From the NCBI GenBank assembly GCA_963669405.2, contig CAXXHF010000002.1:2170001-2234000 (forward strand): 64,000 bases of DNA. Direction: 5' to 3'. Shown here one piece after another: positions 54,423 to 63,700 of this stretch (its first letter is position 1; each line of letters opens with the position of its first letter). The stretch comes from Aureisphaera sp963669405. GTDB taxonomy: Bacteria > Bacteroidota > Bacteroidia > Flavobacteriales > Flavobacteriaceae. A program made the translations under genes and the position numbers. The notes beneath the pieces were generated by a model, which worked only from the letters and a program-made list of their open reading frames with translations, ran no database searches and was not told where the DNA came from.

Positions 54423-55319
54423 ATGGTTACGCCTCCATTTTTAAGAAAAGGAAATGCAATTGGTATTGTTTCAACAGCCAGAAAAATTTCAGAATTAGAA
54501 CTTTCTCCGTTGATAAAATTACTATCCGAATGGGGATTAAACTATAAACTGGGCAAGACTATAGGAGTTGATGATAATCAATATGCAGGGAATGATGCCT
54601 TAAGGGCTCAGGATTTTCAAGAAATGATTGATGACTCATCTGTACATGCTATTTGGTGTGCCCGAGGTGGATATGGAACTGTTCGTTTGATTGATGTATT
54701 GGATTTTTCAAATTTCAGAAAGTATCCTAAATGGATTGTTGGATATAGCGACGTTACTGTGATTCATAGTCATGTACATAAATTGGGTATAGAAACATTG
54801 CATGCCAATATGGCTATTGAGATTGATACCAAAACCGAAGCTACTAGAAAAGGAATTTACAAAGCACTTTTTGGTGAGACATATGAGATTGAATATCAGT
54901 CTAACATTAAGTTGCACAGAAAAGGGAGAGTAAATGGACCACTTATAGGAGGTAATTTGTCTTTATTGTATTCTTTACTGGGAAGCCCTTCCGATATAGA
55001 TACCGAAGGAAAAATTCTTTTCATTGAAGACCTTGATGAGATGCTGTACCATATTGATAGGATGATGCAAAATTTAAAGCGCAATGGGAAATTGAAAGGA
55101 CTTAAAGGGCTCATTGTTGGGGGAATGAGCGATATGAAAGACAATACTATTCCTTTTGGTAAAAAGGCGGAAGAAATTGTATGGGATGCCATTAGAACAT
55201 ATGATTTTCCAGTATGTTTTGGTTTTCCTGCAGGTCATATTCAGGATAACAGAGCATTGATTTTGGGTAGAGAAGTTGTATTGGAGATTAACCATCCCGA
55301 TGTCACGGTTAAATTTTAG
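54423..55319 (+). CDS. LD-carboxypeptidase (S66 family, LdcA/MccF-like)
   Basis: The 298-residue protein has the S66 catalytic layout: nucleophile Ser in VGYSDVTVIHS, Glu in ILFIEDLDEML, and His in GFPAGHIQDN, with the Gly-rich WCARGGYGTVRLIDV. LdcA-type members cleave the LD bond of murein tetrapeptides; MccF-type members hydrolyse microcin C. The choice cannot be made from sequence alone. It is cytoplasmic and is followed after 11 nt by yraN. Confidence 0.9.
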   Translation: MVTPPFLRKGNAIGIVSTARKISELELSPLIKLLSEWGLNYKLGKTIGVDDNQYAGNDALRAQDFQEMIDDSSVHAIWCARGGYGTVRLIDVLDFSNFRKYPKWIVGYSDVTVIHSHVHKLGIETLHANMAIEIDTKTEATRKGIYKALFGETYEIEYQSNIKLHRKGRVNGPLIGGNLSLLYSLLGSPSDIDTEGKILFIEDLDEMLYHIDRMMQNLKRNGKLKGLKGLIVGGMSDMKDNTIPFGKKAEEIVWDAIRTYDFPVCFGFPAGHIQDNRALILGREVVLEINHPDVTVKF

Positions 55320-55330
55320 ATGGAGTAGTA

Positions 55331-55690
55331 ATGGCATATCACAATGAACTTGGAAAAATAGGAGAGGAATTGGCAGTTCAATTTTTATTGAAAGAAAATT
55401 ACACCATATTAGAACGTAATTTTAGATATGACAAGGCAGAAATTGACATTATTGCAGAAAATGGGGATTCCATTGTGGTGGTAGAAGTGAAAACCCGAAA
55501 TAGTACCGTATTTGGAAATCCACAGGATTTTGTGACACAAGGAAAGATTAAATTATTGGTAAAGGCAGCCAATGAATATATGATCTCCAAAAACCTGGAC
55601 AAAGAAGTTCGATTTGATATTATTGCGGTTCTCAAAAATAAAACCACAGAGAAAATAGAACATTTTCGGGACGCCTTCTATCATTTCTAA
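55331..55690 (+). CDS. YraN family (UPF0102) nuclease-like protein
   Basis: The 119-residue protein matches UPF0102: GKIGEELAVQFLLKENYTIL, then RYDKAEIDIIAENGDSIVVV and EVKTRNSTVFGNPQDFVT. It has an endonuclease-like (Holliday-resolvase-type) fold with the acidic D/E-V-K core. The function is unknown in most bacteria. It is probably co-transcribed with the LD-carboxypeptidase gene. Confidence 0.9.
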   Translation: MAYHNELGKIGEELAVQFLLKENYTILERNFRYDKAEIDIIAENGDSIVVVEVKTRNSTVFGNPQDFVTQGKIKLLVKAANEYMISKNLDKEVRFDIIAVLKNKTTEKIEHFRDAFYHF

Positions 55691-55801
55691 ATCTTTGTTA
55701 AAAAGCATCTTGATTTATGTTTATGGCGTACGTTTGTACCCAACCGTACGTTGAGTTTCTCTGAAACTACTACTTTTACAATACACAATTATACACTCCT
55801 C

Positions 55802-56917
55802 ATGTTTGAGTTGATTGATGTCATCATCCTAATCGGAATTAGCCAAGGATTATTCTTGATGCTTACCATTTTGCGAATTCCGCAGGCTAATAAAAGGGCA
55901 AATTCCATCTTGGCACTTCTTATAGGGATTGCTACCTATATGTTAATAGGAAGGTTCTTAATGGTTCGTTTTTTAACCAAACCCATATTTTTTTATACCT
56001 GGATTTTCGATGTCCCCTTGTACCTTTTCGGACCATTGGTCTATTTGTACACCAAACGATTGCTCTTCCAAAATAAAGAACTACAGAAATTCTCTAAGTG
56101 GCACTTTCTTCCTGCTTTACTTTTCATTATGTTAACGCTTACATTGTTTGTTGTCTTTAATCCAGATACATATTACACGGCATTTATAGAAGGAAAACTC
56201 AAGCTAATGGTAAATATAGTACTAATAACAGCTATCGTTAGCAATTTCGTTTATCTCATAGGATCATTTTGGTTGCTAAAGAAATTCAAAAGAGCTTCCA
56301 AACAAAGTTTTTCGTTTGATCAAAACCCGGCGAATTACCTTACCTATTTTCTAATAGCTATTAGTGCGATTCTTACAATGTGGACCCTGAGTTATGTGAA
56401 CAGTTCCCTATTCGATCGCCCTTCAAACATAATTACCTATGACCTTGTTTGGGCCTTGATTCCTGTGTTCATTTTCGTGATTGGATATTACAGTTTAAAA
56501 CAACCGGACTTGTTTAGAGTAATGCCGGAGAAGGAACCCAAGACCCAGAAAAAACGGCTTACTGAAATGGAATCGACCTTCCTTAAGGAGAAATTGAACC
56601 AACTCATGACTCAAGAAAAACTCTATATGGAAAGTGACCTAACACTGGTGGATGTTTCGAAGAAGTTGAATACATCGAGCAATAACCTTTCTTGGTTACT
56701 CAATAATATATATAAAACCACCTTTTATGATTTTATAAATAAGCATAGGGTGGAAGAGTTCTTAAAGAAAGTTGAAAACCAGGAACATTTACAACATACC
56801 ATTCTAGCACTTTCCCTTGATGTAGGCTTTAAATCCAAGTCTACTTTCAATAAAGCATTTAAACTTACCATGCAGGATACGCCCAGTAATTACATAAAGA
56901 AACATCGGGCGGCTTAA
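55802..56917 (+). CDS. AraC-family regulator with N-terminal multi-TM sensor
   Basis: From the ATG at 55802 (the frame extends to a TTG at 55751) the protein has ~371 residues: about seven TM helices (FELIDVIILIGISQGLFLML through VWALIPVFIFVIGYYSLK), a linker, then the AraC domain (LTLVDVSKKLNTSSNNLSWL, then FKSKSTFNKAFKLTMQDTPS). It is a membrane-bound transcription factor, similar in layout to the gene at 12961. The adjacent secreted NHL gene at 57001 is a possible target. Confidence 0.85.
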   Translation: MFELIDVIILIGISQGLFLMLTILRIPQANKRANSILALLIGIATYMLIGRFLMVRFLTKPIFFYTWIFDVPLYLFGPLVYLYTKRLLFQNKELQKFSKWHFLPALLFIMLTLTLFVVFNPDTYYTAFIEGKLKLMVNIVLITAIVSNFVYLIGSFWLLKKFKRASKQSFSFDQNPANYLTYFLIAISAILTMWTLSYVNSSLFDRPSNIITYDLVWALIPVFIFVIGYYSLKQPDLFRVMPEKEPKTQKKRLTEMESTFLKEKLNQLMTQEKLYMESDLTLVDVSKKLNTSSNNLSWLLNNIYKTTFYDFINKHRVEEFLKKVENQEHLQHTILALSLDVGFKSKSTFNKAFKLTMQDTPSNYIKKHRAA

Positions 56918-57000
56918 CCTTTACGTCTTCCTGTGACCAGTCGGTCGATTTTAATCATTTCTGAAAGTAGGTTTGCCTTAAATATTAAACTTTCAGTATT

Positions 57001-58128
57001 ATGAGATTAAAAACAATTACACTATGTATTTTAACATTGGCTTCCCTATGGGTCAATGCACAAACCGTCACCACGATTACTGAGGGGACTCCAGATGATG
57101 CCATAGCACTGGATAGCAATGGCAATATTTATGCATCCAATTATGTGGGTGATACGGTATTTAAATTCACCCCTTCAGGAGATATGTTTTCTTTCGTCAC
57201 AGGATTGAATACCCCTAATGGATTAGCGTTTAACTCCAATGATGAACTTTATGTATGTGACGGACAAGGGAACACGATTTACAAATACGATATAGACGGG
57301 AATGAATTGGAGTCCTTTCCTGTAACATCACATCCTTCTGGAATTATAAAATCACCCGATAGTGATGATATGATCTTTACCCGTTATACAGGAAATACCA
57401 TTAATAGACTAGAGCCCGATGGAACTATTACCTTGATATCTGACGCAAGTGAATTAAATGGCCCCGTAGGATTGGCATATGACGAAAATGGAGTGTTGTA
57501 TGTAGGTAACTATAACGATCGTGAAATTTACAGGGTACTTTCCAATGGAGATTTAGAATATATTGCCCAACTGCCTACAGATGGAGGTTCTCTCCCTAAC
57601 TTAGGGTTTATTACTTATGGGCAAGGGAAAATATGGGGAACTACCATGGGGAGCCATAAAATATATCATGTGAATCCAGATGAGGTTGATGATTATACAC
57701 TTTTTGCAGGAAGTGTAGCTGGCGGTGCAGATGGAGATATATCAGTAGCTACCTTCAATATTCCCAATGGAATTCTTTTTGATAATGCTAATAATACACT
57801 GTACATCACGGATTTTGGGCCTAAAAACCTAAGAATTATTACAGATGTTATTCTAGGGGTTGGAGAATCTGAATTATTAAACAGTAATTTGAGATTGTCA
57901 CCTAATCCTGCCCAAGATAATTTGTTTTTAACAGGAACCCTTACAGAGGGAAGCTATAAGGTGGAATTGTATAATGTTGCGGGACAATTATTGTCAACAA
58001 TGTCTATTACCTCAGTTGGCAATGAGATATCTGAAGCAATGAATATATCGAACCTCGTTTCAGGAGTTTATTTTGTAAAAATCTCAGATGGCAGCAATAG
58101 CTTGACCAAGAGAATGATTAAAAAATAA
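57001..58128 (+). CDS. Secreted NHL/SMP-30-like propeller protein with T9SS type A sorting domain
   Basis: The 375-residue protein has a signal peptide (ending VNAQ). NHL-like blades (GLAFNSNDELYVCDGQGNTI, then GLAYDENGVLYVGNYNDREI) cover about 30-285. A T9SS type A tail follows (LSPNPAQDNLFLTG, then LYNVAGQLLSTMS, ending LTKRMIKK). It is a paralogue in layout of the gene at 820-2037. It is single, ending at the hairpin 58147-58194. Confidence 0.85.
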   Translation: MRLKTITLCILTLASLWVNAQTVTTITEGTPDDAIALDSNGNIYASNYVGDTVFKFTPSGDMFSFVTGLNTPNGLAFNSNDELYVCDGQGNTIYKYDIDGNELESFPVTSHPSGIIKSPDSDDMIFTRYTGNTINRLEPDGTITLISDASELNGPVGLAYDENGVLYVGNYNDREIYRVLSNGDLEYIAQLPTDGGSLPNLGFITYGQGKIWGTTMGSHKIYHVNPDEVDDYTLFAGSVAGGADGDISVATFNIPNGILFDNANNTLYITDFGPKNLRIITDVILGVGESELLNSNLRLSPNPAQDNLFLTGTLTEGSYKVELYNVAGQLLSTMSITSVGNEISEAMNISNLVSGVYFVKISDGSNSLTKRMIKK

Positions 58129-58146
58129 ATACATCTTTATAAGTAG

Positions 58147-58194
58147 GTAAACTTGTACATAATTATGTGTTCCCTTCAAAGTGTGCAAGTTTAC
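58147..58194 (+). terminator. Long-loop hairpin terminator of the NHL gene
   Basis: A 13-bp arm GTAAACTTGTACA (58147-58159) pairs with TGTGCAAGTTTAC (58182-58194), one G-U pair, loop 22 nt, followed by TTCTTT. It starts 18 nt after the stop. Confidence 0.65.
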
Positions 58195-58381
58195 TTCTTT
58201 GATAATTACTGGACACTCCCAAGGAGTATTACTGACGTCTTCCTTACGGTTGCTGAAAGAACGTAAGAAGGAGGCAATGCTGTTTTGGCTTGGATAGTTG
58301 GTCATTTCGATAATCAAGCTCATTGGGAGATTGTCCTTATCTTGTTTTCAATTAGAATGGATTTGGTGTGTTTGCTATTAA

Positions 58382-58389
58382 GTACAACA
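58382..58389 (+). repeat. GTACAACA flanking repeat, left copy
   Basis: This copy is part of a GTACAAC-A-GTTGTAC inverted repeat (58382-58396) 34 nt before the lgt start codon. The same octamer occurs at 59239-59246, inside the last codons of lgt. Confidence 0.5.
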
Positions 58390-58422
58390 GTTGTACACAA
58401 GGCAAAAAACTGCATAATAAAT

Positions 58423-59256
58423 ATGGGAGATGGAATAATAAATTGGAACGTTGAGCCCGAAATATTTTGGATAACTGACACCTTTCCTTTAAAATATTAT
58501 GGGTTGTTTTTTGTTACAGGCATTATTATAGCTCTTCAATTTGGAAAAAAAATATTTATAAAAGAAAATATACCTATTGAGAGACTAGATAAACTATTTA
58601 TATATATCATTATTGGAATAGTTTTAGGAGCTAGACTTGGACATTGTTTCTTTTATGAACCATCATATTATTTTCAAAATCCAATTGAAATTTTATTACC
58701 TATTAAAAAAATAGGAGAATCATATAAGTTTATTGGATTTCAAGGATTGGCAAGTCATGGAGGGACACTTGGTGTTTTAATTGCATTAGGACTTTATTGT
58801 AAAAACCACAAAACAAATTTTTTGTGGTTAATAGACAGAATTGCTATTGTGGCACCAATAGTTGGAGCCTTTATTAGATTTGGAAACTTTATGAATTCTG
58901 AAATTTATGGAAAACCAACAAATGGAAATTGGGGTGTAGTTTTTCAAAGAGATGATTTAATTCCAAGACATCCTACTCAATTATATGAGGCATTATCATA
59001 CTTATTGATATCTGCTATTCTAATGTATATTTATAAAAGTAAAATTGAGAAAAAACATAACGGACTAATTTTCGGAGTGTGCATAGTTTTGATTTTTTCA
59101 GCAAGGTTTATAATTGAATTCTTTAAAGAAAATCAAGTTGGATTTGAAAATGGAATGACCATTAATATGGGACAAATTTTAAGCGTCCCCTTTATTATCA
59201 TCGGACTGATTTTAGCATTTGCAAGAAGAAAGCCCAGTGTACAACAAGGTCTATGA
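58423..59256 (+). CDS. lgt: Prolipoprotein diacylglyceryl transferase
   Basis: From the ATG at 58423 the protein has 277 residues, the usual length; the longer open frame to 58285 adds non-homologous residues. It has about seven TM helices and the Lgt signature FIRFGNFMNSEIYGKPT, with HPTQLYEA, LARLGHCF-type ARLGHCFFYEP, the SHGG loop (GLASHGGTLG) and FSARFIIEFFKE. It transfers diacylglycerol from phosphatidylglycerol to lipobox Cys. The gene is visibly more AT-rich than its neighbours and is bracketed by GTACAACA copies, and the C-terminal SVQQGL is encoded by the right copy. It may be a second, acquired lgt. Confidence 0.9.
   Translation: MGDGIINWNVEPEIFWITDTFPLKYYGLFFVTGIIIALQFGKKIFIKENIPIERLDKLFIYIIIGIVLGARLGHCFFYEPSYYFQNPIEILLPIKKIGESYKFIGFQGLASHGGTLGVLIALGLYCKNHKTNFLWLIDRIAIVAPIVGAFIRFGNFMNSEIYGKPTNGNWGVVFQRDDLIPRHPTQLYEALSYLLISAILMYIYKSKIEKKHNGLIFGVCIVLIFSARFIIEFFKENQVGFENGMTINMGQILSVPFIIIGLILAFARRKPSVQQGL
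59239..59246 (+). repeat. GTACAACA flanking repeat, right copy
   Basis: This octamer overlaps the codons for the SVQQ near the lgt C-terminus. The following AAGGTCTATGAAATAGTAGCG resembles a cassette boundary rather than coding sequence. Confidence 0.5.
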
Positions 59257-59387
59257 AATAGTAGCGAGCAAAATGACATTACATTTTCGGATTAACACAC
59301 AACCAAATTAAAAGTTTGGAAGTCTTTACAAATAATCATAGCCTTTCCAATTTAACACTTACTAGCTATGTTTTATACACAAGTCCG

Positions 59388-60719
59388 TTATTTTTCAGCC
59401 TTTTCCGGAGCAATAATTTCAATAAGTTCTGGTAATCCTGAGGGCTTTGCTGTTAAGATTTTGTCTTTGTTCAATAAGAAAAAAGTAGGTGTTCTTGAAA
59501 CACTGTATGCAGTTGCTATTTCATTTTCCCACTTTCCAAGTCCTAGAATATGTTGAAATTCTGGGTAGCGAAGCGTTTCATTTTTCCAATCGTATTTATT
59601 GTCTTCCATTCCTATAGCGATTACCTTATATTCCTTTTGGTCTAAGCTTTGTACAAACCGCTGTAGTTTGGGAAGCTCTTTTAAACAATGGGAACAGGTA
59701 CTGCTCCAAAATATTAGAATGTAGTTTTCTGCAACATCGTAGTTGTGAAGGTTCTGAACTTCTACTTTGTTGTTTTCCTCTGTCTCCCAAGTAAAATTTG
59801 GCACCAAAGACCCGATCGAGGTATTTTTATAGTCTTCCAGTTTTTTTGAAATCTCTTTTTCCTCTAAGGTATTGCAAAGTTGAATCAAGTATTTCTCAGA
59901 AAGATAGTTGGCACTTCTTGGCATATCTTCAATAACAAGTCTTCCCCATAGTTGGTACAGGATGTTTTTCTGAAAAACAAGATCGCTATTTTGCACCAAA
60001 TCTATAATTGTATCCAGCTCACGATAAGAAGCGATTTCACTTGTTAGAGAAAAGGAGCTAATGTATCTAATAAAGGAATCTAGAAGGAAACTGGAATTTT
60101 GCAGTACTGGATTATTGGGATCTACGTATTTAAAGAACTCAACGCGTTTCTTCTCTCGGTAGGTTTCCATAGGTTCAAAAGCAGTTGGGATATACTCACG
60201 GGATGCTAACACAAATATTTCAGAAAAAGATCCTTTAAGAGAATCTTCACTGGCTTTTTGCAATTGTGATTTTTTTTGAAAAAGCCCTTCAATTTTTTCT
60301 TTATCTACTGGGTCAGATGTATAGGCATTTGCAATGTCTTTATCTAGCAGAAAATGTTCCATCGTAAGATCTTGATAAACCCTATTTTCTTTGGAAGTAT
60401 TGAAAGAGAGTCCATCTGTTTTTGAAAAAGCTAGCTCTATATCCTCGGCACCATTATAAATGATGTCAAAATTTTGCTCTTCCTGCGGAATCCCATAAAC
60501 GAGTTTGTAGACACCTTTGGTTACCGTTGAGTCTAGTGTTAATGTAAATTTCCCCTCAGTAATCTTTCCATCAGTCACATATTTGTAATTGTCAGAATTC
60601 ACTTTATATAAAATGCACCATGAAAATTGATCTGGTGGTGAAAAACTTCCAGAAATGCTATGTTGTGCTAAAGTGAGTGTGGGTATTAAAAGTAATGCGA
60701 GTAATATTTTCTTCATCAT
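59388..60719 (-). CDS. Secreted TlpA/ResA-like thioredoxin protein with an N-terminal DUF4369-like domain
   Basis: The 443-residue protein has a signal peptide (ending TLAQ). An N-terminal beta domain follows (HSISGSFSPPDQFSW onward, DUF4369-like), then a helical middle, then a thioredoxin domain (about 310-435) with the active-site CxxC in FWSSTCSHCLKELP and the cis-Pro segment SRTPTFFLLN. It is a periplasmic thiol-disulfide oxidoreductase, possibly involved in cytochrome c or cell-envelope thiol maintenance. It lies 31 nt downstream of mfd. Confidence 0.85.
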   Translation of the reverse strand: MMKKILLALLLIPTLTLAQHSISGSFSPPDQFSWCILYKVNSDNYKYVTDGKITEGKFTLTLDSTVTKGVYKLVYGIPQEEQNFDIIYNGAEDIELAFSKTDGLSFNTSKENRVYQDLTMEHFLLDKDIANAYTSDPVDKEKIEGLFQKKSQLQKASEDSLKGSFSEIFVLASREYIPTAFEPMETYREKKRVEFFKYVDPNNPVLQNSSFLLDSFIRYISSFSLTSEIASYRELDTIIDLVQNSDLVFQKNILYQLWGRLVIEDMPRSANYLSEKYLIQLCNTLEEKEISKKLEDYKNTSIGSLVPNFTWETEENNKVEVQNLHNYDVAENYILIFWSSTCSHCLKELPKLQRFVQSLDQKEYKVIAIGMEDNKYDWKNETLRYPEFQHILGLGKWENEIATAYSVSRTPTFFLLNKDKILTAKPSGLPELIEIIAPEKAEK

Positions 60720-60750
60720 GTTCGTAAATATAGAAAACTATAAACAATCG

Positions 60751-63700
60751 TTATGCCAAAAAACGTTTCAAAAGATCTAAGATGTTTTCAATTTTTGAAA
60801 CATTTTCTATCGTTAATAATAATCGAAGCCCATTTCGGGTTTGTTTTTCCTTCATTTTCACAGTCTGTGGATGCTTCTGAACAAAATCCAAGACCTTCCC
60901 AAAGGTATCTGTTTGATAAAAATCACTTTGTTGATCACTAATAAAATAGCCAACAAACCTTCCTTTTTTCATAACCACTCGCTCCAATCCCATTGTGATG
61001 GCAATCCATTTTATTCGAACGCTATTCAATAGATCTATAACAGACTCTGGAAGGGAGCCAAAACGGTCAATAAGATCTTTTTCGTACTGTTGTAATTCCT
61101 TTTCTTCCTTCAGCTCACCTAGTCTGTTATACAAATTCAGCCTTTCAGAGATGTTGTTCACATAATCATCAGGGAACAACAATTCAAAATCCGTATCTAA
61201 TGTGGTTTCTTTCAGGAAATTTCTCTTCTCGTGTTCGGTTCCAGCATAAAGATCCTTGAATTCTTTCTCCTTGAGTTCCTCAATGGCTTCAGAAAGTATT
61301 TTCTGGTAGGTTTCAAAACCTATTTCATTAATGAATCCACTTTGTTCTCCTCCTAAAAGATCTCCAGCTCCACGAATTTCCAAATCCTTCATTGCGATAT
61401 TAAAACCACTACCCAATTCGGTAAATTGCTCCAATGCCGTGATTCGTTTTCGGGCATCATCAGTCATCGCAGAGTAAGGAGGGGTAATGAAGAAACAGAA
61501 AGCTTTTTTGTTACTCCTACCCACACGGCCCCGCATTTGGTGAAGATCACTTAAACCAAAGTTGTTGGCGTTGTTAATGAAAATAGTGTTGGCGTTGGGT
61601 ACGTCCAAACCACTTTCAATAATAGTTGTAGAGACCAAAACATCGAACTCATTGTTCATAAAACTTAACATGAGTGATTCCAGTTTTTTACCCTCCATTT
61701 GTCCGTGTCCAATTCCAATTTTGGCATCTGGTAATAGACGCTGTATCATCCCCGCAACTTCTTTGATGTTTTCAATCCTATTGTGCACAAAATAAACTTG
61801 TCCCCCTCTTGAGATTTCGTACCGAATAGCGTCTCTAATGACCTCTTCGCCAAAACGAACTACTTGGGTCTCTACCGGATAGCGGTTAGGAGGCGGTGTA
61901 TTGATCACACTAAGATCTCGTGCAGCCATTAAACTAAACTGCAGTGTTCGTGGAATGGGAGTTGCTGTAAGTGTCAGGGTATCTACGTTTTCCTTGATTG
62001 TTTTCAGTTTATCCTTAACTGCTACCCCAAATTTTTGTTCCTCATCTATAATAAGCAGTCCTAGGTCTTTAAACTCTACAGACTTATTAACCAATTGATG
62101 GGTACCTATAACGATATCTAACCTGCCATTTTTCAGGTTCTCCAATACTTCACGGCGCTGTTTGGTAGATCGGAAACGGTTGAGGTAATCTACATTTACA
62201 GGCATTTCCTTAAGCCGTTCACTAAATGTTTTAAAGTGTTGGAAAGCCAAAATAGTAGTGGGCACAAGTATAGCAACCTGTTTTCCATTATCTACCGCTT
62301 TAAAGGCGGCTCTGATTGCAACTTCGGTTTTCCCGAAACCAACATCTCCACAGACCAAACGATCCATAGGACGTTCACTTTCCATATCTCTTTTTACATC
62401 TGCTGTAGATGAAATTTGATCAGGAGTATCCTCATAGATGAATGATGATTCTAATTCGTGCTGAAGATAACTATCCGGATCATATTTAAAACCTTTTTGC
62501 AAACGTCGTTTCGCATACAATTCGATAAGATTGAAGGCAATCTCCTTAACTCTCTTTTTGGTCTTTTGCTTTAATTTCTTCCAGGCAGCACTTCCTAACT
62601 TGTAAATCTTGGGAGTGGTGCCATCCTTTCCATTGTATTTGGAGATTTTATGGAGGGAATGAATACTTAGGTACAAGATATCTCGTTCTCCGTAAATCAG
62701 TTTAATGGCTTCTTGAGTTTTTCCTTCAACTTCTATTTTCTGAAGCCCGCCGAACTTCCCAATACCATGATCAATATGGGTAACATAGTCGCCCACTTCT
62801 AAGTTTGTAAGTTCTTTTAAGGTAATGGCTTGCTTTTTGGCATAACCGTTTTTTAAATGAAACTTATGGTAGCGCTCAAAAATTTGATGATCGGTATAGC
62901 AAACATGTTGCTGGTCATGATCTATAAATCCTTGGTATAATGGAAAAACCACTGTTTCAAAAGCATTCACATGTTGATCTGCGTCTTCAAAAATATCATG
63001 GAATCGTTTTGCTTGAGCTTCGCTACTACAAAAGATATAATTACGATATCCTTTATCGGTATTCGAATTAAGATCTTCGATTAACAGATTGAACTGTTTG
63101 TTGAAAGATGGCTGTGGGGTTATATTAAATGTAATATTGCTATGTAGCGATGTATTGTTTTTGGTATTTAGTATGATAGAGGTAAATTCCGAAAGTTGTT
63201 CCTTCAGTAACACGGATGTACAAAAAAGATCTTCGGGGGGACTTACCTTTACTTCTCCTTGATTATCATGATAGGCAGTTACTGCCTTTTGAAATAGCTT
63301 TTCAATACTACTGCTTAAAAGCTCTTCATTTTTAAGTACAATCACAGTTTTAGCTGCGATGTATTTGAAGAAACTAGCCCTTTTTTCATCCAAAAATTTG
63401 TTTTCTACATTGGGGATGATCGAGACCTTTTTTAAGGTTTCCAAAGAAAGTTGTGTTTCCACATCAAATGTTCGTATACTTTCCACTTCATCACCAAAAA
63501 ACTCGATTCGGTAGGGTTCGTCATTGCTAAAACTGAAAACATCCAAAATTCCACCCCTAACGGAAAACTCACCGGGTTCAGTTACAAAATCAGTACGCTT
63601 AAATTGGTACTCGAACATTACTTCGTTTACAAAGTCAATGGAGAGTTCATCTGCTACTGAAATCTTCAGGGTATTCCGTTCCAATTCCTTTCGGGTAACC

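Noticed and set aside
58084..58323. Minus-strand open frame between the NHL gene and lgt
   Set aside because: It overlaps the NHL gene end and the terminator hairpin, and no domain was recognised.
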